From contig NZ_KB913032.1 in NCBI RefSeq assembly GCF_000384215.1, positions 583,021-647,020 on the forward strand: a stretch of 64,000 bases of DNA, read 5' to 3'. Both the position numbers and the translations under genes were made by a program. This stretch comes from Amycolatopsis alba DSM 44262 (GTDB lineage: Bacteria > Actinomycetota > Actinomycetes > Mycobacteriales > Pseudonocardiaceae). Below the pieces are notes generated by a model, which saw nothing but the letters and a program-made list of their open reading frames with translations, was not told where the DNA came from and searched no databases. Of the stretch, positions 44,883 through 53,725 are shown one piece after another. Within the stretch, counting starts at the first letter, position 1. Each line of letters opens with the position of its first letter.

Positions 44883-47624
44883 CTAATGTGCAGCGTCGTT
44901 CCAGGACCGGCCGTATCCGACCGAGACCTCCAGCGGTACCGCGAGCTCGTACGCCGAGCCCATTCCCTGACGCACCAACGCTTCCAGTTCCTCGCGCTCG
45001 CCTTCCGCGACTTCGAGGACGAGTTCGTCGTGGACCTGGAGCAGCACGCGGCTCTTCAGCTTCGCCTCGGTCAGCGCCTTGTGCACATTCAGCATGGCGA
45101 CCTTGATGATGTCGGCCGCGCTGCCCTGGATGGGGGCGTTGAGCGCCATCCGCTCGGCCATCTCCCGGCGCTGGCGGTTGTCGCTGTTGAGGTCCGGCAG
45201 ATACCGGCGGCGGCCGAAGATCGTTTCGGTGTAACCGACCTTCGCCGCGTCGCCCACGACCGAATGGAGGTAATCGCGCACGCCGCCGAAGCGGGAGAAG
45301 TACGCCTCCATCTGTTCCTTGGCTTCTTCGGTCGAGATCCGCAGCTGCTGCGAAAGCCCGTACGCCGAAAGCCCGTACGCCAGGCCGTACGACATCGCCT
45401 TGACCCGGAACCGCAGTTCCGGCGTGATCTCCTCCGGCGGCAGCGAGAACGCGCGGGACGCCACGAAGGTGTGCAGGTCCTCGCCGCTGTTGAAGGCCTG
45501 GATCAGCCCATCGTCGCGCGAGAGGTGCGCCATGATCCGCATTTCGATCTGGCTGTAGTCCGCCGTCATCAGCTCGGTGTAGCCGTCGCCGACGATGAAC
45601 GCGTCGCGGATGCGGCGGCCTTCCTCGGTGCGGATCGGGATGTTCTGGAGGTTCGGGTCGACCGAGGAGAGCCGCCCGGTGGCGGCGATCGTCTGCAGCA
45701 GTGTGGTGTGGATGCGGCCGTCGTCGGCGACCGCCTTGATCAGGCCCTCGACCGTGGTGCGCAGCCGGGTCGCGTCCCGGTGTTCCAGCAGATGCTGCAG
45801 GAACGGGTGCTCGGTCTTCTCGAACAGGCTCTGCAGCGCCTCGGCGTCGGTGGTGTAGCCGGTCTTGGTGCGCTTGGTCTTCGGCATGCCGAGCTCGTCG
45901 AACAGGATCACCTGGAGCTGCTTCGGCGAACCGAGGTTGACCTGCTTGCCGATGACCGCGTACGCCTCGTCCGCGGCCTGGGTGACCCGGCCGAGGTAAT
46001 GCGATTCCAGATTCGTCAGGTGCTCGATGTCGACCGCGATCCCCGCCGCTTCGAGCCCGGTGATCACCTGGAGCAGCGGCAGTTCCAGGTCGACGAGCAG
46101 CTGCGCGCCACCGAGTTCTTCGAGTTCCTTGGTCAGCGCGCCCGCCAGCTCGGCGACCGCGCGGGCCTTGACCAGCTCGGCCTGGATCTCCTTCTGCTCC
46201 AGGTCCTCGGCGCCGCCGTCGAGCAGCGAAAGCTGCCCGTCGCCGGTGTCGGCCTCGGACCGCAGCTCACGGTGCAGGTACCGCAGGGCGAGGTCGTCGA
46301 GCTCGAAGGTGCGCTGACCGGGGCGGACCAGGTACGCGGCGAGCGCGGTGTCCATGACGAGCCCGGCGAACGCCCAGCCCCGTGCCTGGACGGCGTGCAG
46401 CGCGACCTTGAGCTCGTGGCCGATCTTCTGGATCTTCTCGTCGGCGAGCCACGCGGTGAGCGCCTTGTCGTCTTCGGCGTCCATCGTGGTGACGTCGACG
46501 TACGCGCCTTCGCCGTCCGCGGCCGCGAAGGTGATGGCCCGCAGATCGGACCGGACCGAGGCCCCGGTGGTGCGGAACGCCAGGCCGACCGGCTGATCCT
46601 GCCCGGTGTGCGCGGACAGCCACTCCGTGAGCGCGCCCGGAGCGAGCTTCGCGCCGCTGACCTCGAAGCCCTCTTCGGCCTCGGGCTCGGCACTCTGCAG
46701 GGTGGCGAAGAGCCGGTCTCGCAGGACGCGGAACTCGAGCTCGTCGAACAGCGCGTGGACGGCCTCGCGGTCCCACGGGCGCAGCTCGAGCCCTGCCGGG
46801 GCGAGCTCCAGCTCGACGTCGCGGATGAGCTCGGTGAGCTGGCGGTTCAGCATCACGGCGCCGAGGTGCTCGCGCAGCGCGTCGCCGACCTTGCCCTTGA
46901 CCTCGTCGACCCGGTCGATCAGCTCGTTGAAGGACCCGAACTGCCTGATCCACTTCGCGGCCGTCTTCTCGCCGACGCCGGGGATGCTGGGCAGGTTGTC
47001 CGAGGGGTCTCCACGCAGGGCGGCGAAGTCCGGGTACTGCGCCGGGGTGAGGCCGTACTTCTCCTCGACCGCTTCGGGCGTGAAGCGGGTCATCTCCGAC
47101 ACGCCGCGCTTCGGGTACAGCACGGTGACCTGATCGGTCACCAGCTGGAGCGCGTCGCGGTCGCCCGTACAGATGAGGACGTCGAAGCCGTCGGCGGTCG
47201 CCTGTGTCGTGAGCGTGGCGATGATGTCGTCGGCTTCGTAGTTCTCCTTGGTCAGCGCGGGGATGCCGAGGACCTTGAGCACGTCCTCGACCAGCCCGAC
47301 CTGGCCCTTGAACTCGTCCGGGGTGGCGCTGCGGTTGGCCTTGTACTCCTTGAACGTCTCCGAGCGGAACGTCTTGCGGGAGAGGTCGAACGCCACCGCG
47401 AGATGGGTCGGCGCCTCGTCGCGCAGCAGGTTGATGAGCATCGAGGTGAACCCGAACACCGCGTTCGTCGTCTGCCCGGTCTTCGTCTTGAAGTTCTCCG
47501 CGGGCAGCGCGAAGAACGCGCGATACGCCATCGAATGGCCGTCGATCAGCAGCAGCTTGGGCCGCTCGGCCTGTGCGGTGGCGGGTGTGGCGTTGGCAAT
47601 GGTCGTGTTCTCACTCGGGCTCAC
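44883..47624 (-). CDS. polA: DNA polymerase I
   Basis: 913 aa from GTG 47624. N-terminal 5'-nuclease domain (LLLIDGHSMAYRAFFALP; GDRDALQLV), a middle domain and the polymerase domain with motif A (DYSQIEMRIMAHLS), motif B (KAMSYGLAYGLSAYGLS) and motif C (LQVHDELVLE). The middle domain lacks the DxE metal ligands of an active 3'-5' exonuclease, as in mycobacterial PolA, so it is probably non-proofreading. Repair and Okazaki-fragment processing enzyme. Divergent from a thioesterase gene across 62 nt. Confidence 0.98.
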   Translation of the reverse strand: MSPSENTTIANATPATAQAERPKLLLIDGHSMAYRAFFALPAENFKTKTGQTTNAVFGFTSMLINLLRDEAPTHLAVAFDLSRKTFRSETFKEYKANRSATPDEFKGQVGLVEDVLKVLGIPALTKENYEADDIIATLTTQATADGFDVLICTGDRDALQLVTDQVTVLYPKRGVSEMTRFTPEAVEEKYGLTPAQYPDFAALRGDPSDNLPSIPGVGEKTAAKWIRQFGSFNELIDRVDEVKGKVGDALREHLGAVMLNRQLTELIRDVELELAPAGLELRPWDREAVHALFDELEFRVLRDRLFATLQSAEPEAEEGFEVSGAKLAPGALTEWLSAHTGQDQPVGLAFRTTGASVRSDLRAITFAAADGEGAYVDVTTMDAEDDKALTAWLADEKIQKIGHELKVALHAVQARGWAFAGLVMDTALAAYLVRPGQRTFELDDLALRYLHRELRSEADTGDGQLSLLDGGAEDLEQKEIQAELVKARAVAELAGALTKELEELGGAQLLVDLELPLLQVITGLEAAGIAVDIEHLTNLESHYLGRVTQAADEAYAVIGKQVNLGSPKQLQVILFDELGMPKTKRTKTGYTTDAEALQSLFEKTEHPFLQHLLEHRDATRLRTTVEGLIKAVADDGRIHTTLLQTIAATGRLSSVDPNLQNIPIRTEEGRRIRDAFIVGDGYTELMTADYSQIEMRIMAHLSRDDGLIQAFNSGEDLHTFVASRAFSLPPEEITPELRFRVKAMSYGLAYGLSAYGLSQQLRISTEEAKEQMEAYFSRFGGVRDYLHSVVGDAAKVGYTETIFGRRRYLPDLNSDNRQRREMAERMALNAPIQGSAADIIKVAMLNVHKALTEAKLKSRVLLQVHDELVLEVAEGEREELEALVRQGMGSAYELAVPLEVSVGYGRSWNDAAH

Positions 47625-47686
47625 GGGAGCGAGTCTAGGGTGAGGGTCTGACAGTCCTACGTGTCGTGTCTGTTAAGGAGCTTTGC

Positions 47687-48115
47687 GTGACCGAACGAAC
47701 CCTCGAATCCTTCGCCGGGATCGACCCGGCCTTCGCCGGACAGCAGCTCAACGACAAGCTCGGGCTCGAGATCAGCGAATTCGGTCCCGAACGCGTCGTG
47801 GGCAGCATCCCGGTGGAGGGCAACCTTCAGCCCTACGGCCTGCTCCACGGCGGGGCGAACGCCGTGGTCGCCGAGGCGCTCGGTTCGATGGTGTGCGCGC
47901 TCAACGCCGGCACCGACAAGGCGACGATGGGGCTCGAACTCTCGTGCACCCACCACCGGGCGGTCCGCTCCGGCCGGGTGACCGGCGTCGCGACCCCGGT
48001 GCACGTGGGCCGCGGCACCGTCACCGCCGAGATCGTGCTGACCGACGACCAGGGACGCCGGTCGTGCACGGCGCGGCTGACGTGCGTGGTGCGGGAGCGT
48101 CCGCCGGGCGCCTGA
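47687..48115 (+). CDS. Hotdog-fold thioesterase (PaaI family)
   Basis: 142 aa from GTG 47687, which has AAGGAG seven nt upstream; a further-upstream GTG gives 7 extra residues. PaaI/YbgC-type core: YGLLHGGANAVVAEALGS with the HGG motif and the general-base acidic residue after it, then CTHHRAVRSGRVTGVATPVHVGRGT. Hydrolyses an acyl- or aryl-CoA; substrate unknown. Only 62 nt from the polA start, divergent; followed 15 nt later by a LysR gene. Confidence 0.9.
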   Translation: MTERTLESFAGIDPAFAGQQLNDKLGLEISEFGPERVVGSIPVEGNLQPYGLLHGGANAVVAEALGSMVCALNAGTDKATMGLELSCTHHRAVRSGRVTGVATPVHVGRGTVTAEIVLTDDQGRRSCTARLTCVVRERPPGA

Positions 48116-48130
48116 GCACGCACCATCTCC

Positions 48131-49099
48131 ATGGATCTCGACACGGCTCAGGTGCGGGCGTTCGTCGCGACCGCCGACCACGGTCATTTCGGTCGCGCGG
48201 CAGAATCCCTGTTCCTCACGCAGCAAGCGCTGTCGAAACGGATCCGGAAGCTCGAGGACACCCTGTCGGTCCAGCTCTTCCGGCGCACCAACCGGTCCGT
48301 CGAGCTGACCCCCGACGGCGACCGCTTCCTCCCGCACGCGCGCGAGCTGATCCGCGCGGCGGACGCCGCCGTCGCCGCGATGGGCCTGCAGGACCGGCCA
48401 CCCCGCCTCGACATCATCGATCCGCGCCTCTCCCCGATGTACATGCTGCGGCGCGTCGCGCAGCGCGATCCGGCGCTCGCCGTCGAACGCGTCACCGGGC
48501 GAGGGCTCGTCAACGCCCTCGACCCGCTGGTCCGCGGCGAGATCGACCTCGCGTTCGGCCGCGTCGCGGATCTCGGCCGCGACGTGCCCGCGGAACTCGA
48601 GCACCGGCTCGTCCGGCTCGAACCACTGGTCGCGCTTCTCGCCCCGGAACACCCGCTCGCGGGCAACGCCGTCCTGAAACTGTCCGATCTCCGGGGTGAC
48701 GGCATCTGGATTCCGCAATTGGGCGGCCCGGTCGAATGGCTTTCTTATTTGCAACGCCTATGCAAAGAATTCGGCGTCCCGATCGACGACTCGGGCGTCA
48801 GCTACGACCTCCGGCACACACTGGAACAGACGCGTTACGGAAAGCAGCGGGTCACTCTCGCCGGCGCCGACATGGACCTCGCCTCCGATCTCAACCTGCG
48901 GGTCCTGCCCTTCGAGCCGTCGCCGCTGTTCCCGTGGTCGGTCGTGTGGCGGCGCGGCGAAGGCCTGGCCCTGCGGCGCCTGCTGGCGCTCGTGGGCCGG
49001 ACCAGCCACGAAGAAGGTTGGTGCACCTACGATCCCGAAAGATCCTGGCTACCGGACGACGACCTCAGGCAGCTAGGTGCCGGGCGAACCAGCGCGTGA
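48131..49099 (+). CDS. LysR-family regulator
   Basis: 322 aa. N-terminal winged helix AQVRAFVATADHGHFGRAAE followed by FLTQQALSKRIRKLEDTLSV. Effector domain of the usual two-lobe type. Starts 15 nt after the thioesterase gene. Its last 35 nt overlap the end of the convergent hydrolase gene. LysR proteins generally control a neighbouring gene; the hydrolase or thioesterase is a candidate target. Confidence 0.93.
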   Translation: MDLDTAQVRAFVATADHGHFGRAAESLFLTQQALSKRIRKLEDTLSVQLFRRTNRSVELTPDGDRFLPHARELIRAADAAVAAMGLQDRPPRLDIIDPRLSPMYMLRRVAQRDPALAVERVTGRGLVNALDPLVRGEIDLAFGRVADLGRDVPAELEHRLVRLEPLVALLAPEHPLAGNAVLKLSDLRGDGIWIPQLGGPVEWLSYLQRLCKEFGVPIDDSGVSYDLRHTLEQTRYGKQRVTLAGADMDLASDLNLRVLPFEPSPLFPWSVVWRRGEGLALRRLLALVGRTSHEEGWCTYDPERSWLPDDDLRQLGAGRTSA

Positions 49100-49886
49100 G
49101 CTCGGCGTCGACCAGCTTCGCGTGGCCGGTCTGCGGAGCGGGTTCCAGCCCCGGCGCCTCGGCGAACCCGTGCGCCATCCCCGCGATCGTCACGAGTTCG
49201 GATCGCCGCTCCCCCAGCGCTTTGTGCAGCGCCGCCGCCGGTTCGGTGATCGAGACGTCGTCCTCCTCGCCGATGACGAGCAGTACCGGCGCGGTCAGTT
49301 CCCCCGCCCGCCGCACGTAGTCGTACTCGTTCGCGACCGCGCGGGACCGGTCCGACCACTGATAGGTGACGTCGAAGAACCGCTCGTTCGCCGCGATCAC
49401 CGGCGCCAGCTGGGTCACCGGGTTCACCAGCGCGGCCGCCGCCACGGGAATCTCGGCGTGGGTCAGCATCTGCAGCGCGACCCCGCCGCCCTGCGAACCG
49501 CCGACCAGCCCCACCGGACCGTCCTCAATGGACAGCCGCGAGCGCAGCTCCGCCACCGCCGCCGGGAATTCCGCCTCAGCCTGCCTGGTGAGCGGTTCGA
49601 CGACGTTGAGCACGTTGTCTTCGCTCGCGAGGCGGAAGAAGCCCTCGAAACCGCCTTCCGGGAACCGTTTCCCGGTCAGCGGCAACCCGAGGTGCACCCG
49701 CCACGCGTGCAGTTCCCGCATCGGCAGCGCCGCCGCCATCGCCGCCTCGCTGAACGGCGCGTCCAGCAGATGCCAGGTGAGCACCAGCGGCGCCGGGCGC
49801 GACTCGTCCGACGGCGGCAACGCCACGAACGGGACTCCCGCCGCCACGCCTTCGATCGCTCCGCTCAGTTCGACGCTCATCGTCAT
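49065..49886 (-). CDS. Alpha/beta hydrolase
   Basis: 273 aa. Nucleophile elbow VGGSQGGG (Ser131), acid in IGEEDDVS and His in GMAHGF complete a serine-hydrolase triad. N-terminus VLTWHLLDAPFSEAAM is typical of dienelactone-hydrolase-like enzymes. No signal peptide. Substrate unknown. Its 3' end overlaps the convergent LysR gene by 35 nt. A perfect 12-bp-arm palindrome lies 86 nt upstream of the start and may be its operator. Confidence 0.88.
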   Translation of the reverse strand: MTMSVELSGAIEGVAAGVPFVALPPSDESRPAPLVLTWHLLDAPFSEAAMAAALPMRELHAWRVHLGLPLTGKRFPEGGFEGFFRLASEDNVLNVVEPLTRQAEAEFPAAVAELRSRLSIEDGPVGLVGGSQGGGVALQMLTHAEIPVAAAALVNPVTQLAPVIAANERFFDVTYQWSDRSRAVANEYDYVRRAGELTAPVLLVIGEEDDVSITEPAAALHKALGERRSELVTIAGMAHGFAEAPGLEPAPQTGHAKLVDAELTRWFARHLAA

Positions 49887-50348
49887 GTTCTCCCAGGTCC
49901 TTCTCGGTTTTTCCGGCTCTGGGAACAGCTAACCGCGAGGTCCGGGCCGGGATCCAACAGCCGTTCGGACGCCGATGACAACCATCGGTTGTCATCGGTA
50001 CGAGAGAAGGGAGGGCATGGTTGACGCCCTTTGGGGCAGCATTGCTACGACGAACGGACGCCATCGAAGCGGGGGGAAGTCGCAAGATACGCGGCCGAAA
50101 CACGATCATCACCCACGGGCATGATCAACGTGGTAGCGGTGAATCCCCAGCGTGACCAGCGAAGACTCGCCAACCGGCAACATTCGCCTTTTCGTGCAAT
50201 TCGTTCTGGTTTCGACCGTCACGATGTGGACACAGAGTGATGGGCGTCTGTGCAGATCATGGCGTAGGGGGATATCTTCCTGCCCTAACCTAGCCCCTGT
50301 GTCGGGGGCAACGCCTACCGGCGGCTGGTTGGTCATGGGAGGTAGTCG
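49887..50348. other. Divergent 462-nt intergenic region between a hydrolase gene and the liv operon
   Basis: The longest gene-free stretch. It must carry the promoters of the hydrolase (minus) and liv genes (plus). I see one perfect palindrome (listed separately) and no RNA gene or terminator. The liv leader contains CCTAACCTAGCCCC at about 50281-50296, which looks unstructured. Confidence 0.4.
49972..49998. promoter_or_regulatory. Perfect 12-bp-arm palindrome upstream of the hydrolase gene
   Basis: CCGATGACAACC, three-base centre ATC, GGTTGTCATCGG. Length and symmetry are typical of a dimeric TetR/MarR-type operator. It lies 86 nt from the hydrolase start and 351 nt from livK. The cognate regulator is not identified. 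Confidence 0.7.
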
Positions 50349-51512
50349 GTGTCAGGAGTGCGTTTTGGACGGGTTTTCGCCGTCGCTGCGGCTGCGTCGC
50401 TGGCGCTGGCGGGCTGCGCGGGCGGCAGCAGCTCGTCCGGCAGCGGTGACAGCAGCACGCTGAAGATCGGATTCATGGGTGACCTCACCGGTGAAGGCTC
50501 CGGGATCGTGATTCCGCCCAGGAACGGCGCCAAGCTCGCGATCGAGGAGTACAACAAGACGAACCCGGCGACGAAGCTGGAATTCAAGGAATACGACAGC
50601 CAGGGCAAGCCCGAGCAGGCGACGTCGCTGATCGCGACCGCCGTCGGCAAGGACAAGATCACCGCGCTGATCGGCCCGGCCTTCTCCGGTGAGTCGAAGG
50701 CCATCGGCGGCCAGCTGGAGCAGAACAAGATCCCGAGCGTCTCGCCCTCGGCGACCGGCCCCGGCCTGGCGGCCAACGGCTGGAAGTACTGGCACCGTGT
50801 CGTCGCGAACGACAACGACCAGGGCCCGGCCATCGCGAACTTCCTCATCACCTCGAAGTCGCCGAAGAAGGCTTATGTCATCTCGGACGACCAGGAGTAC
50901 AGCGTCGGTCTGGCGGACGCCTTCGAGAAGACGCTCAAGGAGAAGAACGTCCCGACCGAACGCGACAAGTTCGCCAAGGACGCGTCGGACTACTCCTCGA
51001 CCGCGCAGAAGGTCAAGGCCGCGAACCCGGACATCATCCTCTTCGGTGGCTACTACGCCCAGGGCAGCCGTCTGCTCAAGCAGCTGCGTGACAGCCAGGT
51101 GACCGCCACCTTCGCCACCGGCGACGGTTCGCTCGACGCCCAGCTGGTCAGCGGTGCGGGTGCCGCGGCCGCCGAGAAGGCCGTCATCGGCTGCCCCTGC
51201 AACATCAAGGACGCCGGCACGGGCGACGAGTTCGTCACCAAGTACAAGGCCGCCTACAACGTCGACCCCGCGATCTACTCGACCGAGGGCTACGACGCCG
51301 CGACCGCCATCATCAACGCGGTCAAGGCGGGCAACACCACCTCGGAGAAGATCAACGAGTACCTGAAGACCATCGACTTCAAGGGTGTCTCGAAGCAGAT
51401 CAAGTTCAAGGAGAACGGCGAGCCGCAGACGAACGCGATTTACGTCTACCAGGTCACCGGTGGCGTCATCAAGAACCTCGGCGCCTCGACCGAAGCCAAG
51501 CTCAACGGCTGA
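50349..51512 (+). CDS. livK: Branched-chain amino-acid ABC transporter substrate-binding lipoprotein
   Basis: 387 aa from GTG 50349 (GGGAGG upstream). Signal peptide with lipobox LALAGC, lipid-modified Cys then a Gly/Ser-rich linker. Periplasmic-binding type 1 fold of the LivJ/LivK family: LKIGFMGDLTGEGSG, NGAKLAIEEYN, ALIGPAFSGESKAIGG, YVISDDQEYSVGLADAFE. Captures branched-chain amino acids (or similar) outside the membrane. First gene of the livKHMGF operon; a hairpin separates it from the permease genes, which may raise its relative expression. Confidence 0.95.
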   Translation: MSGVRFGRVFAVAAAASLALAGCAGGSSSSGSGDSSTLKIGFMGDLTGEGSGIVIPPRNGAKLAIEEYNKTNPATKLEFKEYDSQGKPEQATSLIATAVGKDKITALIGPAFSGESKAIGGQLEQNKIPSVSPSATGPGLAANGWKYWHRVVANDNDQGPAIANFLITSKSPKKAYVISDDQEYSVGLADAFEKTLKEKNVPTERDKFAKDASDYSSTAQKVKAANPDIILFGGYYAQGSRLLKQLRDSQVTATFATGDGSLDAQLVSGAGAAAAEKAVIGCPCNIKDAGTGDEFVTKYKAAYNVDPAIYSTEGYDAATAIINAVKAGNTTSEKINEYLKTIDFKGVSKQIKFKENGEPQTNAIYVYQVTGGVIKNLGASTEAKLNG

Positions 51513-51536
51513 CGGAGCAGGTAGGAACACCTAACG

Positions 51537-51574
51537 GAAGCGGGGGCGCTGTGCGGGCACAGCTCCCCCGCTTC
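51537..51574 (+). terminator. Intercistronic hairpin between livK and livH
   Basis: Stem 51537-51553 pairs with 51558-51574 (17 bp with one mismatch) around CGGG; no T-run. Such elements after the binding-protein gene usually lower read-through into the permease genes or protect the upstream mRNA. Confidence 0.65.
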
Positions 51575-51626
51575 GGCGCAAATGCGGCGAAAGAATCCTC
51601 GCCCCGTCCCGTAAGGCATCCACGTC

Positions 51627-52598
51627 ATGCTTCAAGATCTGCAAGCCCAGTTCCTCGGTAGCACCATCGGCGGGCTGGTCGCCGGAAGCATCTACGCTCT
51701 CATCGCCCTCGGCTACACAATGGTCTACGGCGTGCTCCGGCTCATCAACTTCGCACATTCCGAGATCTTCATGATCGGGACGGTCACGTCCCTGTTCGTC
51801 CTGATCACCATCGCGGGCGGCACCGCCCCGATCACGCTCGGCGTGTTCGGGATGATCGCCGTCCTGCTGCTGATCATCATCGCTTCCGCCGCCGTGTCCG
51901 GCGGTGCGGCGGTCCTGCTGGAGCAAGTGGCCTACCGGCCGCTCCGCAAGAAGGGCGCGACCCGCCTGGCCGCCCTGATCTCCGCCATCGGCGCCTCGCT
52001 GTTCCTGCAGGAGCTGTTCGGCCTCAAGATCATCGAATGGATCACCGGGAAATCCGGCCGTGTGCAACAGAACGCGCCGCGGTTCATCCCGCACGAGGAG
52101 CTGTTCCACATCGGCAACGGCGTGGTCCGCACGGACCACGTGTTCGTCGTCGTCGGCGCCGTGATCATGATGATCGGCCTCGACCAGCTGGTCAGCCGCA
52201 CTCGCATCGGCCGCGGTATCCGTGCCACGGCACAGGATCCCGAAGCCGCCGTGCTGATGGGTGTCAGCATCGACAAGATCGTCCGGCTCACCTTCCTCCT
52301 CGGTGGCGCGATGGCCGGTGTCGCCGCGGCGCTGTACGTCATGGAGTACGAGAACACCGATTACCGCATCGGTTTCCTTCTCGGCATCAAGGCGTTCACC
52401 GCGGCCGTGCTCGGCGGTATCGGCAACCTGCGCGGCGCCCTGCTCGGTGGCATCGTGCTCGGCCTGGTGGAGAACTGGAGTTCCATCTTCTTCGGTTCAC
52501 AATGGAAGGACGTCACCGCCTTCGTGGTGCTGGTGCTGGTCCTGATGTTCCGGCCCACCGGCATCCTCGGTGAATCGCTGCAGCGGGCACGCGCATGA
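51627..52598 (+). CDS. livH: Branched-chain amino-acid ABC transporter permease LivH
   Basis: 323 aa. About eight hydrophobic helices; GSIYALIALGYTMVYGVLRLINFAHSE is the LivH signature in pieces (GYTMVYGVLRLINFAHSE), with a conserved cytoplasmic loop ending in GIRATAQDPEAAVLMGVSID for contact with the ATPases. Overlaps livM by 4 nt (ATGA). Confidence 0.96.
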   Translation: MLQDLQAQFLGSTIGGLVAGSIYALIALGYTMVYGVLRLINFAHSEIFMIGTVTSLFVLITIAGGTAPITLGVFGMIAVLLLIIIASAAVSGGAAVLLEQVAYRPLRKKGATRLAALISAIGASLFLQELFGLKIIEWITGKSGRVQQNAPRFIPHEELFHIGNGVVRTDHVFVVVGAVIMMIGLDQLVSRTRIGRGIRATAQDPEAAVLMGVSIDKIVRLTFLLGGAMAGVAAALYVMEYENTDYRIGFLLGIKAFTAAVLGGIGNLRGALLGGIVLGLVENWSSIFFGSQWKDVTAFVVLVLVLMFRPTGILGESLQRARA

Positions 52599-53725
52599 AG
52601 GGCGACGAAGAAGTGTCTACAGAAAACGGAAAACCCGCGCGCGCCGGGTTTCACCCCGTCGACGGTCTGCGGGACTGGTGGGCTCGCGCTCCGCATTGGC
52701 AGCGCTATGGCGTTTACCTCGCCCTGATCATCGGCGCGCTGATCCTGCCCGCACCGGCCATCGGCTCCTTCATGTCGCCAGACTCGGACTGGACCACCGT
52801 CCTGATCTTCCCGGTCGGGATCTACATCCTGCTGGCGATCGGCCTGAACATCGTGGTCGGCCACGCGGGCATGCTGGACCTCGGTTTCGTCGCGTTCTTC
52901 GCGATCGGCGCCTACACGCTCGCCGTGATGGGCACCAAATACGGCTGGAGTTTCTGGGGATGCCTCGTGCTCGGCATCTTCCTGGCGGCGATGTCGGGGG
53001 TGATCCTCGGCGCTCCGACGCTCCGGTTGCGCGGTGACTATCTGGCCATCGTGACGCTCGGCTTCGGTGAGATCGTCCGGATCACGGCGGTCAACACCGA
53101 CAGCATCGGCGGCTCCCGCGGTATCACCAACGTCCCGCACCCGGAGCCGATCTTCGGTACCGAGTTCCTGCTCGACCCGGCGCCGTACTACTACCTGGTC
53201 CTGGCGGCGATCGTGGTCGCGATCGTCTTCTCGGTGCGGCTGCACCGAAGCCGGGTCGGGCGGGCCTGGGCGGCCATCCGCGAAGACGAGGACGCCGCCG
53301 AACTCATGGGCGTCCCGACGTTCAAGTTCAAGCTGCTCGCGTTCGCCATCGGCGCCATGCTCGGCGGCATGGCGGGCGCGGTCTACGCCAGCAAGGCCGT
53401 CTTCATCGAGCCGAACAACTTCCCGTTCATCCTGTCGGCGACCATCCTCGCGGCGGTCGTGCTCGGTGGCGCGGGGAACCTGCCCGGCGTGATCCTCGGC
53501 GCCTTCCTGGTCGCCTGGCTCCCGGAGCGGTTCCGGTTCCTGTCCGAGTACCGCATCCTGATCTTCGGTTTCGTGCTCGTGCTGATGATGGCGCTGCGGC
53601 CGGAGGGTCTGCTGCCGTCACGGCAGCGCAAGGCGGAACTACATGAAGGAACGGGCGGAATGGGTGCGATGGGCGCCGAGGTCGCGGGTCCGGATTCCGA
53701 GGCTTCGGCGGAGGTGACGAAATGA
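52595..53725 (+). CDS. livM: Branched-chain amino-acid ABC transporter permease LivM
   Basis: 376 aa. Ten or so hydrophobic segments with LivM motifs GLNIVVGHAGMLDLGFVAFF, LGFGEIVRITAVNTDSIGG and the ATPase-contact loop RVGRAWAAIREDEDAAELMG. N-terminus is extended by about 40 hydrophilic residues; a GTG at 52613 is an alternative start. Overlaps livH and livG by 4 nt each. Confidence 0.96.
   Translation: MKGDEEVSTENGKPARAGFHPVDGLRDWWARAPHWQRYGVYLALIIGALILPAPAIGSFMSPDSDWTTVLIFPVGIYILLAIGLNIVVGHAGMLDLGFVAFFAIGAYTLAVMGTKYGWSFWGCLVLGIFLAAMSGVILGAPTLRLRGDYLAIVTLGFGEIVRITAVNTDSIGGSRGITNVPHPEPIFGTEFLLDPAPYYYLVLAAIVVAIVFSVRLHRSRVGRAWAAIREDEDAAELMGVPTFKFKLLAFAIGAMLGGMAGAVYASKAVFIEPNNFPFILSATILAAVVLGGAGNLPGVILGAFLVAWLPERFRFLSEYRILIFGFVLVLMMALRPEGLLPSRQRKAELHEGTGGMGAMGAEVAGPDSEASAEVTK

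Noticed and set aside
44838..47651. 937-codon plus-strand open frame opposite polA
   Set aside because: Shadow of polA, whose motifs are unmistakable on the minus strand.
50200..50348. A GlnR-like nitrogen-control box before livK
   Set aside because: Only partial matches to GTnAC/GaAAC spacing; too weak to support.
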